Positions 43,406 through 51,923 of a stretch of 64,000 bases of DNA are shown one piece after another. The notes below the pieces were generated by a model. It saw nothing but the letters and a program-made list of their open reading frames with translations. It did not search any database and was not told the origin of the DNA. This stretch comes from JAVBRU01 sp031547595 (GTDB lineage: Bacteria; Bacillota; Clostridia; Christensenellales; Aristaeellaceae): contig JAVBRU010000052.1 in the NCBI GenBank assembly GCA_031547595.1, forward strand, positions 66,063 through 130,062, read 5' to 3'. Positions within the stretch are counted from its first letter, which is position 1. Each line of letters begins with the position of its first letter. A program made the position numbers and the translations under genes.

Positions 43406-44461
43406 TTATTCCTTCATCAAAAAGTCTTTCACCAGCGCATCATCGTTCAGATGCGGATAGGCGGCGTACACGCGGTCGATCTCCTCGGCCTGTCCGGGGG
43501 ACAGCGTTTCGGCAGGATTGAGGCACCAGATGCCCTGCATCAGCCCCTGGCGGCGCAGCACCTCGTGCACGCCTGCAATACAGCCCGTAAAGCCATTTGC
43601 TACATCAAAGAACGCAGCGTTGCTGTCTGTGATTTCGGCGGCGAGGGTCAGCATATCGGCAGGCACGGGCGAGCCCTGCGGCAGCGCTTTCACCTGCTGC
43701 AAAAGCTCCACAGCTTTGTCCGTCCATACCGACCAATGCCCAAGCAGCCCGCCCACAAAGCGCTTTTCCACCACTTCGCCCTTCACCGTGAAGCGGTAGG
43801 GGGTCAGAAGGTCGATCAGGATGTTATCGTCATTGCCGGTATACAGCGCCACTTCGTTTGCGCGGGTGGAAAACGCGCAGCCGCGCACCAGATCGAGGGT
43901 CTGGTAGCGGTTGAAGGACGCCGCCTTGACGGCTACCACGTTGTCGATGCTGCATAGCGCCTGCCAGTATTCAAATGAAAAGCGGCGGCCGCCCACGGCG
44001 GTTTGCAGATAAAAGCCCACGGTGGGCATCACCTGCGCCACGGCACTGGTGCGCTGCAGCATATATTCTTCGCTGACATCATTCAGCCCGCCGGGGCTGA
44101 GCAGCACGGCGTCATAGCCCAGCTCTTTCGCCAGCCCGGCTTCCTTCACGGCCTGGGGGATGGGGCCGCATACGCCCGCGATGCGTACCAGCGTTTTGCC
44201 GGTTTTCGCTTCAAAGGCATCGATCTCTTCTTTTGTGATGGTCAATACCGCCTCCAGCAGATTATGCTGCGGCAAGCGGATCTCAAACTGGGTGGTGTGC
44301 ACGGCCACCGCGATGCCGCCCACGCCTGCGTACAGGTAATAGCGCACCAGGCGGCGCTGCGCGGCCTCGTCAAAGGCGCGGCGTTCGGTGAGGGTGAGGG
44401 GAATGGCGGGGATGACGGTGCCCTCATGCAGGATACAAAGGGCCTTTTCGTGACGGTTCAT
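43406..44461 (-). CDS. DapA/NanA-family aldolase
   Basis: This is a 351-residue class I aldolase-family barrel. The Schiff-base lysine is likely in NVVAVKAASFN, and the partner tyrosine in VGFYLQTAVGG. In dihydrodipicolinate synthase the corresponding motifs are IKDSSG and YNVPGRT, so this is a divergent member. An AAGGGGAG ribosome-binding site fixes the ATG at 44461. Family members include KDG/KDGal aldolases, N-acetylneuraminate lyases and 5-keto-4-deoxyglucarate dehydratases. Its operon points to carbohydrate rather than lysine metabolism. Confidence 0.83.
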   Translation of the reverse strand: MNRHEKALCILHEGTVIPAIPLTLTERRAFDEAAQRRLVRYYLYAGVGGIAVAVHTTQFEIRLPQHNLLEAVLTITKEEIDAFEAKTGKTLVRIAGVCGPIPQAVKEAGLAKELGYDAVLLSPGGLNDVSEEYMLQRTSAVAQVMPTVGFYLQTAVGGRRFSFEYWQALCSIDNVVAVKAASFNRYQTLDLVRGCAFSTRANEVALYTGNDDNILIDLLTPYRFTVKGEVVEKRFVGGLLGHWSVWTDKAVELLQQVKALPQGSPVPADMLTLAAEITDSNAAFFDVANGFTGCIAGVHEVLRRQGLMQGIWCLNPAETLSPGQAEEIDRVYAAYPHLNDDALVKDFLMKE

Positions 44462-44462
44462 C

Positions 44463-45479
44463 TCAGTAACTCCCCTTCCGTTCTTCAAAATGCGTGGGTT
44501 TGCCAAGGGCACGGCCGCCGTCCAGCAGCCACTGCGCCTGCCAGGCGATCAGCGTCTTTAAGGATACCGCAGGATAGCCAAAGATGTCAAACATTTTTGA
44601 AGCATCATTGAGGTACGCATCCCCCTCAGGCGTGCCGGAGAATACGGGCTCTTTGTTCAGCAGCTGGCCCAGTTCCCTGGCCGTCTTTTCCACGCCTGCG
44701 GTTTCGGGGCCGGTCACATTGAGGCGGAATACATCACTGGACGCGTGCAGCAGCATGCGCAGCGCCACTTCGTTGGCGGTGCCCTGCCAGATGCAGTTGA
44801 AGCTGGGGGTGGTCAAAGAGACCGGGTTGCCCTCCAGAATGTTTTTGCAGATGTCGTATAGCACGCCATAGCGCAGATCCACCGCATAGTTGAGGCGGAA
44901 CACCGCGATTTTGGTGCCGTACGCCTGAGCGGCATATTCAAACATCCGCTCGCGCGCAAGCGAGCTCATGCCATATTCGCCCACTGGTGCGGGGCGCGTT
45001 TTTTCGGTAGCGCCGCCGCTGTATACAGGCACCTTGGGGTAAATATTGCCGGTGGAAAACACCACAATGCGAGAATTCTTAAAACGCTCGGCGACTCTGG
45101 AGGGCAGCCAGGCATTCATCGCCCAGGTGGCGGCTTCCTGACCGTCGGTGCCAAACTTGCGCCCGGCCATGAACACGATGTTTGGGCAATCCGGCAGCGC
45201 GTCCACCGCGCCGGGGGTCAATAAATCGGAAGAAATCAACTCAATGCCGTTGTCGATCAAAAGCTGCGTGGCAACAGGATCACTAAACCTGGATACGGCC
45301 AGCACCTTGCTGTTTTTGCCGGCGGCGGTCAGTGCGTTTTTTGCCAGCAGTGCTAGGGTGGGGCCCATCTTGCCGCCCGCGCCCAAAATCATCACATCAC
45401 CCTCCAGCTTTCGCATGTCTTCTACAAACGCGGCGGAAGGCGTGGTGAGCAGTTCATTCAGTTTGTCCTCTGTCCACAT
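44463..45479 (-). CDS. NAD-dependent epimerase/dehydratase-like protein
   Basis: This is a 338-residue extended short-chain dehydrogenase-like protein. The Rossmann loop is VMILGAGGKMGP near residue 30. The position of the YxxxK active site reads YGMSSLARE, with serine in place of lysine, so ordinary SDR catalysis is doubtful. A GAAAGGATG ribosome-binding site supports the ATG at 45479. It is the first gene of the minus-strand operon and diverges from the ABC importer genes at 45807. Confidence 0.78.
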   Translation of the reverse strand: MWTEDKLNELLTTPSAAFVEDMRKLEGDVMILGAGGKMGPTLALLAKNALTAAGKNSKVLAVSRFSDPVATQLLIDNGIELISSDLLTPGAVDALPDCPNIVFMAGRKFGTDGQEAATWAMNAWLPSRVAERFKNSRIVVFSTGNIYPKVPVYSGGATEKTRPAPVGEYGMSSLARERMFEYAAQAYGTKIAVFRLNYAVDLRYGVLYDICKNILEGNPVSLTTPSFNCIWQGTANEVALRMLLHASSDVFRLNVTGPETAGVEKTARELGQLLNKEPVFSGTPEGDAYLNDASKMFDIFGYPAVSLKTLIAWQAQWLLDGGRALGKPTHFEERKGSY

Positions 45480-45726
45480 GGCTTGGTACCATCCTTTCAG
45501 TTTGGGGTTGTCTGTATTATACCTGTGCGCACAGGCCAAAGTAAATGTGCAGTGTTTAAGGTGGCCGCTATCTTCTTTTAATGTTTCCACAGTGTACACA
45601 ATCAATAGAAGGAAACGCGCATATTTAGCCAAAATCATACTTTTTGAGGGTGTAGTTTAAGTTTTGACAGTGCTGTAAATTTACCAATCCTTAAAAATGT
45701 ATAGGCTTTTTGTTAAATTGTGAACA

Positions 45727-45756
45727 TTTACAGACCGTTCCTCAAGTGTCTATAAT
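45727..45756 (+). promoter_or_regulatory. Promoter for the LplB/YtcP importer operon
   Basis: TTTACA (45727-45732) and TATAAT (45751-45756) are 18 bases apart, 51 bases before the first permease start. The remaining divergent gap (45480-45806) is AT-rich and carries no visible gene; the promoter for the minus-strand operon was not identified. Confidence 0.65.
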
Positions 45757-45806
45757 AACAGCAGGCAAAGAAGCCCGCCCGGCAGGCAACAGGCAGGAGG
45801 GACATC

Positions 45807-46766
45807 ATGAAGGCGGCTACCCCACTGGCGAACACTTCACCGCTGCGCAAAAGCGCATGGAAATACAAGGGCATGATGATACGCAGGAACTGGGTGCTCT
45901 ATCTGTTCATCCTGCCGGCGTTTACGTATTTCCTGATTTTCAGCTACATCCCCATGTATGGCGTGCAGATCGCCTTCAAGGCATTCAATCCGAAGCTTGG
46001 CTTTGGCGGCAGCCCGTGGGCGACACCGCTGTTCAAGTATTTCAACACCTTCTTTTCTTCTTATAACTTTGGCAGCATCCTTGGCAACACCATCGGCCTT
46101 TCGGTGTATTATCTGCTGGCCAGCTTCCCGGTGCCGATCCTGCTGGCGCTGATGATCAACGAGGTCAACAGCAAAAGCTTCAAAAGAACGGCGCAGAACC
46201 TCACCTACATCCCGTATTTTATCTCTACCATGGTGCTGGTGGGCATGATCAATCTGTTTATGTCCAAGAACGGCCTGTTCAATCAGCTGGGCGCGCTCTT
46301 TGGCAACGAGCCCGTACTATTCTTAATGAAGGACAGCCTGTTTGACGACATCTACGTGTGGAGCGGCATCTGGCAGTCGGCGGGCTATGGCGCGGTCATC
46401 TACATTGCGGCACTGTCTGGCGTATCGCCGGAGCAACTGGAGGCCGCCACCATCGATGGTGCGTCCCGCATGCAAAAGATCATTCACGTCAACCTGCCCG
46501 CCATTTTGCCCACCATCGTGATCATGCTGATTATGAGCGTGGGCGGCATCATGAATGTCAGCTTCGAAAAGGTGCTGCTGATGCAGACAGACGGCAACCT
46601 GATGGTATCGGAAGTAATTTCTACCTATGTATACAAGCTGGGCATCCAGAAATCCAACTATAGTCTGTCTGCCGCCGTGGGGCTTTTCAATAACGTGATT
46701 AACCTGGTTTTGCTGGTCACCGTCAACACCATCAGCCGCAAGATCAGCGAAAGCTCGCTGTGGTGA
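45807..46766 (+). CDS. Oligosaccharide ABC permease, LplB type
   Basis: This is a 319-residue permease of the LplB family, used with YtcP-type partners for complex plant oligosaccharides such as pectin fragments. The N-terminal helix WVLYLFILPAFTYFLIFSYIPMYGVQIAFKAF is diagnostic. The EAA loop reads LEAATIDGASRMQKIIHVNLP. An AGGAGGG ribosome-binding site precedes the ATG. Confidence 0.93.
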   Translation: MKAATPLANTSPLRKSAWKYKGMMIRRNWVLYLFILPAFTYFLIFSYIPMYGVQIAFKAFNPKLGFGGSPWATPLFKYFNTFFSSYNFGSILGNTIGLSVYYLLASFPVPILLALMINEVNSKSFKRTAQNLTYIPYFISTMVLVGMINLFMSKNGLFNQLGALFGNEPVLFLMKDSLFDDIYVWSGIWQSAGYGAVIYIAALSGVSPEQLEAATIDGASRMQKIIHVNLPAILPTIVIMLIMSVGGIMNVSFEKVLLMQTDGNLMVSEVISTYVYKLGIQKSNYSLSAAVGLFNNVINLVLLVTVNTISRKISESSLW

Positions 46767-46782
46767 GGGGGGAGGAAGCAAT

Positions 46783-47682
46783 ATGGCCATCAAAGAAATG
46801 AAGCGCGACCGCGTGTTCAACTGGGTCAATCATGCGCTGCTGATCCTCGTGGTGCTGGTATGCGCCTATCCCATCTGGTTTATCCTGATTGCGTCCATCA
46901 GCGATCCGGATCTGGTCAACAGCGGCAAGGTGCTGTTGTGGCCCAAGGGGATCAGCTTTGGCGGATATCAGTCGCTGTTTAATGATAAAAGCATCATGCG
47001 CGGCTATGGCAACACGATTTTCTATACCGTTGTGGGCACGGTGATCAACCTGGCCGTCACGCTGCCCGCTGCGTACTCGCTCTCCCGCAAGGATTTTGTG
47101 GGCAATAAGTTCTTCACCATCATGTTCCTGATCACCATGTTCTTTTCGGGCGGCCTCATCCCCACCTTCCTCCTGGTGCAGGACCTTGGCCTGTACAATA
47201 CCTGGTGGGTGATGGTGATCCTGGGCGCCACGTCCATGACCAACATCATTATCTCGCGTTCGTTTTTCAACCAGAACATCCCCATCGATATGCTGGAGGC
47301 GGCTCAGATAGACGGCTGCGGCAACGCGCGCTTCTTCGTGCAGATCGTGCTGCCCCTGTCCACCGCCGTGATCGCGGTGATGACGCTGTTTTTCGCGGTC
47401 AGCCACTGGAACGGATACTTCGTGGCTATGATCTACATCCGCAAGGAAGAGCTCAAGCCCTTGCAGATCGTGATGCGAAACGTGCTGATGCGCAGCCAGT
47501 TCACCGCCGAAATGCTGCAGCAGGGCGGCGACACCGCAGGCAAGCTGCAAGAGGAACTGCGCATTGCAGAGCAGATCAAGTATGCTCTGATCGTTGTCGC
47601 CTCGCTGCCCGTCATGGCGGTATACCCCTTTATCCAGAAGTATTTTGTCAAGGGAGTTATGATCGGCGCAGTCAAGGGCTGA
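46783..47682 (+). CDS. Oligosaccharide ABC permease, YtcP type
   Basis: This is a 299-residue partner permease. Diagnostic segments are LICAYPIWFILIASISDPDLV-like (VCAYPIWFILIASISDPD), FFSGGLIPTFLLV and the EAA loop LEAAQIDGCGNARFFVQIV. The C-terminus ends in PFIQKYFVKGVMIGAVKG, typical of the family. A GGGGGGAGGAAG ribosome-binding site is present. Follows LplB after 16 bases. Confidence 0.94.
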   Translation: MAIKEMKRDRVFNWVNHALLILVVLVCAYPIWFILIASISDPDLVNSGKVLLWPKGISFGGYQSLFNDKSIMRGYGNTIFYTVVGTVINLAVTLPAAYSLSRKDFVGNKFFTIMFLITMFFSGGLIPTFLLVQDLGLYNTWWVMVILGATSMTNIIISRSFFNQNIPIDMLEAAQIDGCGNARFFVQIVLPLSTAVIAVMTLFFAVSHWNGYFVAMIYIRKEELKPLQIVMRNVLMRSQFTAEMLQQGGDTAGKLQEELRIAEQIKYALIVVASLPVMAVYPFIQKYFVKGVMIGAVKG

Positions 47683-47715
47683 TCATTCCAATAAACAACA
47701 ATGGGAGGAACCAAC

Positions 47716-49308
47716 ATGAAACGCATCGTATCCTTGCTGCTGGCTGCCGTGATGTGCCTGTGCCTGATGCCCCTGGCAATGGCCGAGACCTACACATCCG
47801 ACAACGTAAACCCCGTGGGCGAATACCCCATCGTGAAGACCCCCATCACCGTCACCGTGATGGGCCGCAAAAACGCCGGCGCTCCCGATTGGAGCGAGCT
47901 GGAGCTGTTCAAACGCCTCACCGAAATCACCGGCATCAGCTTTGAGTTTGAGATCGGCGAAACCGGCACCACCTTCACCGAGCAGAAGAACATCGCCTTG
48001 ATGGGCAGAGAATATGCCGAAATCATTCTGCGCGATGACAGCGCGGCCACCACCGACGAAGAAACCTACGGCCCCTTGGGTACATTCCTTGACCTGACCG
48101 ACCTGATTGCGGAATATGCCCCCAACATCACCGCGATGTTTGAGAAGTATCCCGAAGTCAAGGCTGCCAGCACCGCCATGGACGGCAAAATCTATGGCCT
48201 TCCCTATGTTTTTGAAACCGCCACCACCCAGGGCCACACCGGCTTCTTCTCCGAAGAATGGATGAAGAACGTGGGCATTGACAAAGTTCCCGAAACCGTT
48301 GATGAGCTGTATGAGATGCTGGTTGCCTTCAAAGAGCAGGATGCCAATGGAAATGGCGACCCTGACGATGAGATCCCCTTCACCTGCGCGGGCCTCAACA
48401 CCACCATCCGCCGCCTGCTGATCCCCGCCTTCACTGGGACCTCCGAAGGCCTGGGCTTTGACATCAAGGACGGCAAGATCGTGTACGCCCCCGCCCTGCC
48501 TGAATATAAGGAATTTCTGATCTACACCAACAAACTCTACACCGAAGGCCTGCTGGATGCGGAATTCGCCATCCAGACCAGCCAGCAGTGGCTGGCCAAG
48601 GTGAAGGCGAACTTGAGCGGCGTGTACAGCAGCTCCCCCACTGGTCTGGATCCCAGCACCACCGCCCAGCAGCTGTCCCTGCCCCCGCTCACCAGCGCCA
48701 CCAACGACACCCCCATGGCCATCAAGCCCGACAGCATCTATCCCGGCCGTGCGTTTATCACCGATCGTTGCAAGGATCCCGTGGCTGCCATCCGTCTGCT
48801 GGATATGTTCTACGCTACCGAAGAAAACGCTGTGGAAGGCTTCTACGGCAATACCTGCTTTGTGGGCTGGGAAGGTGAACACTGGCAGTACACCGACGAA
48901 ACCAAGACCGCCTATCAGTGGATCGCCCCCATCACCGGCTTTGGCGATATCAACCTGAGCGTGTCTGTCAACATGGAACTGCCCGGCCTGCTCCAGTTCC
49001 CCGCGATGCCCGTTGGCGATTCCCTGATGGAAATGAAGGTGGAACAGGTCAACGCCATGCAAAAGCCCTATTACAAGGCTGCGTTCCCGATCAACGCCCG
49101 CTACACCGCTGAAGAATCCGAGCGTGGCAACATCATCGAGAACGACCTGTACTCCTACGTCACCAGCATGACCGTCAAGTTCATCACCGGCGAGAAGCCC
49201 ATCAGCGAATTTGACAGCTACATCAAAACCCTCAACGACATCGGCCTGCAGGAACTGCTCACCATCAAAGAAGCCGTTTACCAGCGCTGGATCGCTGCGA
49301 TGGACTAA
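47716..49308 (+). CDS. Oligosaccharide ABC solute-binding protein (LipO/YtcQ-like)
   Basis: This is a 530-residue exported binding protein partnered with the LplB/YtcP permeases. The signal peptide MKRIVSLLLAAVMCLCLMPLAMA has no classical lipobox cysteine at cleavage. The mature part contains PITVTVMGRKNAGAPDWSEL, a calcium-loop-like DANGNGDPDDEIPF and a WIAPITGFGDI segment typical of large family-1 binding proteins. GGGAGGAA precedes the ATG at 47716. A terminator-like hairpin follows the stop. Confidence 0.92.
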   Translation: MKRIVSLLLAAVMCLCLMPLAMAETYTSDNVNPVGEYPIVKTPITVTVMGRKNAGAPDWSELELFKRLTEITGISFEFEIGETGTTFTEQKNIALMGREYAEIILRDDSAATTDEETYGPLGTFLDLTDLIAEYAPNITAMFEKYPEVKAASTAMDGKIYGLPYVFETATTQGHTGFFSEEWMKNVGIDKVPETVDELYEMLVAFKEQDANGNGDPDDEIPFTCAGLNTTIRRLLIPAFTGTSEGLGFDIKDGKIVYAPALPEYKEFLIYTNKLYTEGLLDAEFAIQTSQQWLAKVKANLSGVYSSSPTGLDPSTTAQQLSLPPLTSATNDTPMAIKPDSIYPGRAFITDRCKDPVAAIRLLDMFYATEENAVEGFYGNTCFVGWEGEHWQYTDETKTAYQWIAPITGFGDINLSVSVNMELPGLLQFPAMPVGDSLMEMKVEQVNAMQKPYYKAAFPINARYTAEESERGNIIENDLYSYVTSMTVKFITGEKPISEFDSYIKTLNDIGLQELLTIKEAVYQRWIAAMD

Positions 49309-49320
49309 ATTTATTCTCCC

Positions 49321-49356
49321 ATCAGGGGAGGGAGAACGCTCCCTCCCCTGATTTTT
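49321..49356 (+). terminator. Intrinsic terminator or attenuating hairpin after the binding protein
   Basis: A 14-base perfect stem (ATCAGGGGAGGGAG, 49321-49334, with 49339-49352) with AACG loop and a TTTTT tract. Such hairpins behind binding-protein genes often allow partial readthrough and protect the 5' mRNA, giving more binding protein than downstream enzymes. Confidence 0.85.
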
Positions 49357-49371
49357 GAGGAAAGGCACGTT

Positions 49372-50841
49372 ATGATGTATCAATTTGCAACCGTACAGGA
49401 CATGCTGCAGGGCCAAACCGCCTTTGCGGAGCATGATGTGGCGCAGGTGTTTGGCTATTACACGCCGGGCGATGATATGCCCCGTGCCTATGTTTTTGAG
49501 AAAGGCGCGTGGCGGCTGTGCCACAATGGCCAGGTTGATTTTCGCGCCTATGGCGTAATGGGCACTGATCTGCCTGCCGATGATGCCCTGGACGCCATGA
49601 TGAACGACCCTTCCGTGACGCACATTTTCGCCACCACAGACCTCGTGTTTACCCGCCGCCATACCTCCAGCCGCAGCGGCGTGACGCTGGACTTTGGCGG
49701 GCACCTTGTGACTGCGCCCGATATCGAGCCCTGCGCGCACAACGATCCCTTCAGTGCGCTCATCCACCTCACGGGCCGTAAAACAGGCGTGTGCCAGCAG
49801 GTGGTGTTGACCCATCATTTGCCCGAGCTGTATGATATTTTTGAGGTTGCGGACGCGTCCATGTTTACTGTGGACAGCTGGTGGCGCGTGCATGTGAACA
49901 ACCTTGCCGGACGCGAAGAAAAAGAGATTGACAAGCTGCTTGAGGTGGTAGAGACCATGGACGCCACCCATGTGCGCTTTAACTATAAAATAGGCTGGGC
50001 GCTGGATGCGGGCAGAACCCTGACTTACGAGCAGGTGCTGCCGGTGCAGGGCACTCACATCCGCAATATGCGTTTTGACGGCAACGGCGGCGGCGAGTAT
50101 AAGGGCATCCAGCCGCTGGCCATGGAATACTGCGTCAACTGCAACGTGAGCGACATCCACGCCGCACGCACCTATTGGCCGGTGCTGCTGCGCCGCCACA
50201 ATGTGTCGTATGTAACAGAAAGGTGCTCGCTGAACAATCCCGTAGAAGTGGTGGTGGGCGGCACCGGGTATTTAACCCAGCAAATACACTGCCTGTACGG
50301 CGCGGTGCGCGATTGTCAGACCAGCAACGCAAGGCATTTGAACGATTTTACCGGCTGCGCGTATTGCGAGGCCGAGAACAACCACGGCGACGGCGATTTC
50401 CACGGGGCGTTTGTCACCCACGGGCAGTTTGAGCATGACCTCAGTTTTGTGGGCAACTCTGGCCTTTTGTCCTTTGCCAACTCCGGCCCCACCTGGGGCA
50501 GCACCGCCAAGCGCATCACGGTGGTGCGGCATGTGGGCTGCTGGGGCATCGCCTTTGCCAAGATCAGCGATCTGACGCTGCGGGATGTGACGATCTATAA
50601 GACCGAGAAGTATGAGCAGTGCGGCGTGCTGCAAGTGAACGCAGACGGCGCGCAGATCATCGGCTGCCAGGCGGATGAACTGATTTTCACCCAGCGAAGC
50701 GCCCGCTCCAAGCGCCCGAATGTGGTGCGGGATTGCTATTTCACACGGGGTGTTACGAAGCAAACGGCGGGTGATGCGGCAGTCACCACCGCTATCACGG
50801 TGGAGAACACGTATCAAGAAGGGGGAAAAGTGCAATGGTGA
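49372..50841 (+). CDS. Right-handed beta-helix protein without signal peptide
   Basis: This is a 489-residue protein predicted to be cytoplasmic because it has no signal peptide. It shows the short beta-strand ladder of parallel beta-helix proteins (ITVVRHVGCWGIAFAKISDL, TLRDVTIYKTEKYEQCGVLQ), a fold shared by polysaccharide lyases and epimerases. No catalytic residue set can be assigned with confidence. Following an LplB/YtcP importer and overlapping the dehydrogenase gene by 7 bases, it may act on the imported oligosaccharide (inference). Confidence 0.72.
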   Translation: MMYQFATVQDMLQGQTAFAEHDVAQVFGYYTPGDDMPRAYVFEKGAWRLCHNGQVDFRAYGVMGTDLPADDALDAMMNDPSVTHIFATTDLVFTRRHTSSRSGVTLDFGGHLVTAPDIEPCAHNDPFSALIHLTGRKTGVCQQVVLTHHLPELYDIFEVADASMFTVDSWWRVHVNNLAGREEKEIDKLLEVVETMDATHVRFNYKIGWALDAGRTLTYEQVLPVQGTHIRNMRFDGNGGGEYKGIQPLAMEYCVNCNVSDIHAARTYWPVLLRRHNVSYVTERCSLNNPVEVVVGGTGYLTQQIHCLYGAVRDCQTSNARHLNDFTGCAYCEAENNHGDGDFHGAFVTHGQFEHDLSFVGNSGLLSFANSGPTWGSTAKRITVVRHVGCWGIAFAKISDLTLRDVTIYKTEKYEQCGVLQVNADGAQIIGCQADELIFTQRSARSKRPNVVRDCYFTRGVTKQTAGDAAVTTAITVENTYQEGGKVQW

Positions 50842-51833
50842 ACATTCTGGTAACGGTGCCCCAGGGCCCCGTGTTTGACACGTTTTTTAATGAGGAGCTG
50901 AAGGCCGCGCTGGCAAATCAGGGCCATGTGACCTACAATCCCCTGGGGCGGCAGTATACGCCTAAGGAACTGGCCGAAGCCTTGGCTGGCCAGCATGTGC
51001 TGGTGACGGGCTGGGGCACGCCGGTATTGACCGGGGAAGTGCTGAAGAACGCCGATGTCTTGCGCATGGTGGCGCACACCGGCGGCTCGGTCAAGCCCTA
51101 TGTGACGGACGAGGTGTACGACAGGGGCATCGCGGTGGTGAGCGGCAACAACGTGTTTGCGCTGTCTGTTGCCGAGGGCGTAATTGCCTATGCGCTGGCC
51201 GCGCTGCGGGATATTCCGCGCTATTCCACCGAGCTGCAAAAGGGCATCTGGCCCCCGTCCTTCAACAACAAGGGCCTCTTGGACCGTAAAGTGGGCCTGG
51301 TCGGTTATGGCATGATCGCCGGGTATGTGGTGGATATGCTCAAGCCCTTCAGCACGCCGATCAGCGTGTTCAGCCGCCATTTGAAAGAGGAAGTCTGCCA
51401 GCAGAAGGGGCTGACCAAGGCGTCGCTTGAGGAGATTTTCGCCACCTGCGATGTGGTGTCCATCCACAGCGGCATGACGGCGGAGAATTACCACCTCATC
51501 ACCCGCGAGCTGCTGGAAAGCATGAAGCCCGGGGCGCTGCTGATCAACACCGCCCGGGGCGCGATTATCGATGAAGAGGCGCTGATAGCGGTATTGCATC
51601 AAGGCAATATCACTGCTGCGCTGGACGTGTACGAGCAGGAGCCTCTGCCCGCTGACCACCCGCTGATGAGCTGCCCCAATACCTTGCTGATGCCACATAT
51701 GGGCGGCCCGACCATAGACCGCCGTTTGGCGGTGACCCGGCAGGTGATCGGCGATATTGGCCGCTTCTTTGCGGGCGAGGCGCTGATGTGCCCCATTGAC
51801 CGGGCCTACGCCAACAAAATGTCCACGATATAA
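50835..51833 (+). CDS. D-2-hydroxyacid dehydrogenase family protein
   Basis: This is a 332-residue NAD-binding dehydrogenase. The Rossmann loop VGLVGYGMIAGYVV is a variant of GxGxxG (GYGMIA). Catalytic residues are in NTARGAIIDEEAL (Arg), ALDVYEQEPL (Glu) and PHMGGPT (His). The family reduces 2-oxo acids or oxidises D-2-hydroxy acids, and in sugar-acid operons often acts as a glyoxylate/hydroxypyruvate-type reductase. It overlaps the beta-helix gene by 7 bases. Confidence 0.88.
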   Translation: MVNILVTVPQGPVFDTFFNEELKAALANQGHVTYNPLGRQYTPKELAEALAGQHVLVTGWGTPVLTGEVLKNADVLRMVAHTGGSVKPYVTDEVYDRGIAVVSGNNVFALSVAEGVIAYALAALRDIPRYSTELQKGIWPPSFNNKGLLDRKVGLVGYGMIAGYVVDMLKPFSTPISVFSRHLKEEVCQQKGLTKASLEEIFATCDVVSIHSGMTAENYHLITRELLESMKPGALLINTARGAIIDEEALIAVLHQGNITAALDVYEQEPLPADHPLMSCPNTLLMPHMGGPTIDRRLAVTRQVIGDIGRFFAGEALMCPIDRAYANKMSTI

Positions 51834-51840
51834 TAATAAA

Positions 51841-51909
51841 AGGTGGGGGTGCAGGGAGTACTACTCCCTGCCGAGGGTCTGGGGCGAGCAGCCCCAGCGT
51901 CCCCCTCGA
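51841..51909 (-). repeat. Solo module A repeat in reverse orientation
   Basis: This copy lies between two same-strand genes, starting 7 bases after the dehydrogenase stop and ending just before the GAGGAG ribosome-binding site of the next gene. Hairpin II reads GGGAGTAGTACTCCC in the A orientation, showing GAGT/ACTC in place of GAGC/GCTC. Here the element is inside an operon. Confidence 0.75.
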
Positions 51910-51923
51910 GGAGTAATCAATCT

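Noticed and set aside
47683..50199. 838-codon antisense open frame over the binding-protein and beta-helix genes
   Set aside because: It covers two well-supported genes on the opposite strand, and its composition is typical of a third-position mirror artefact.
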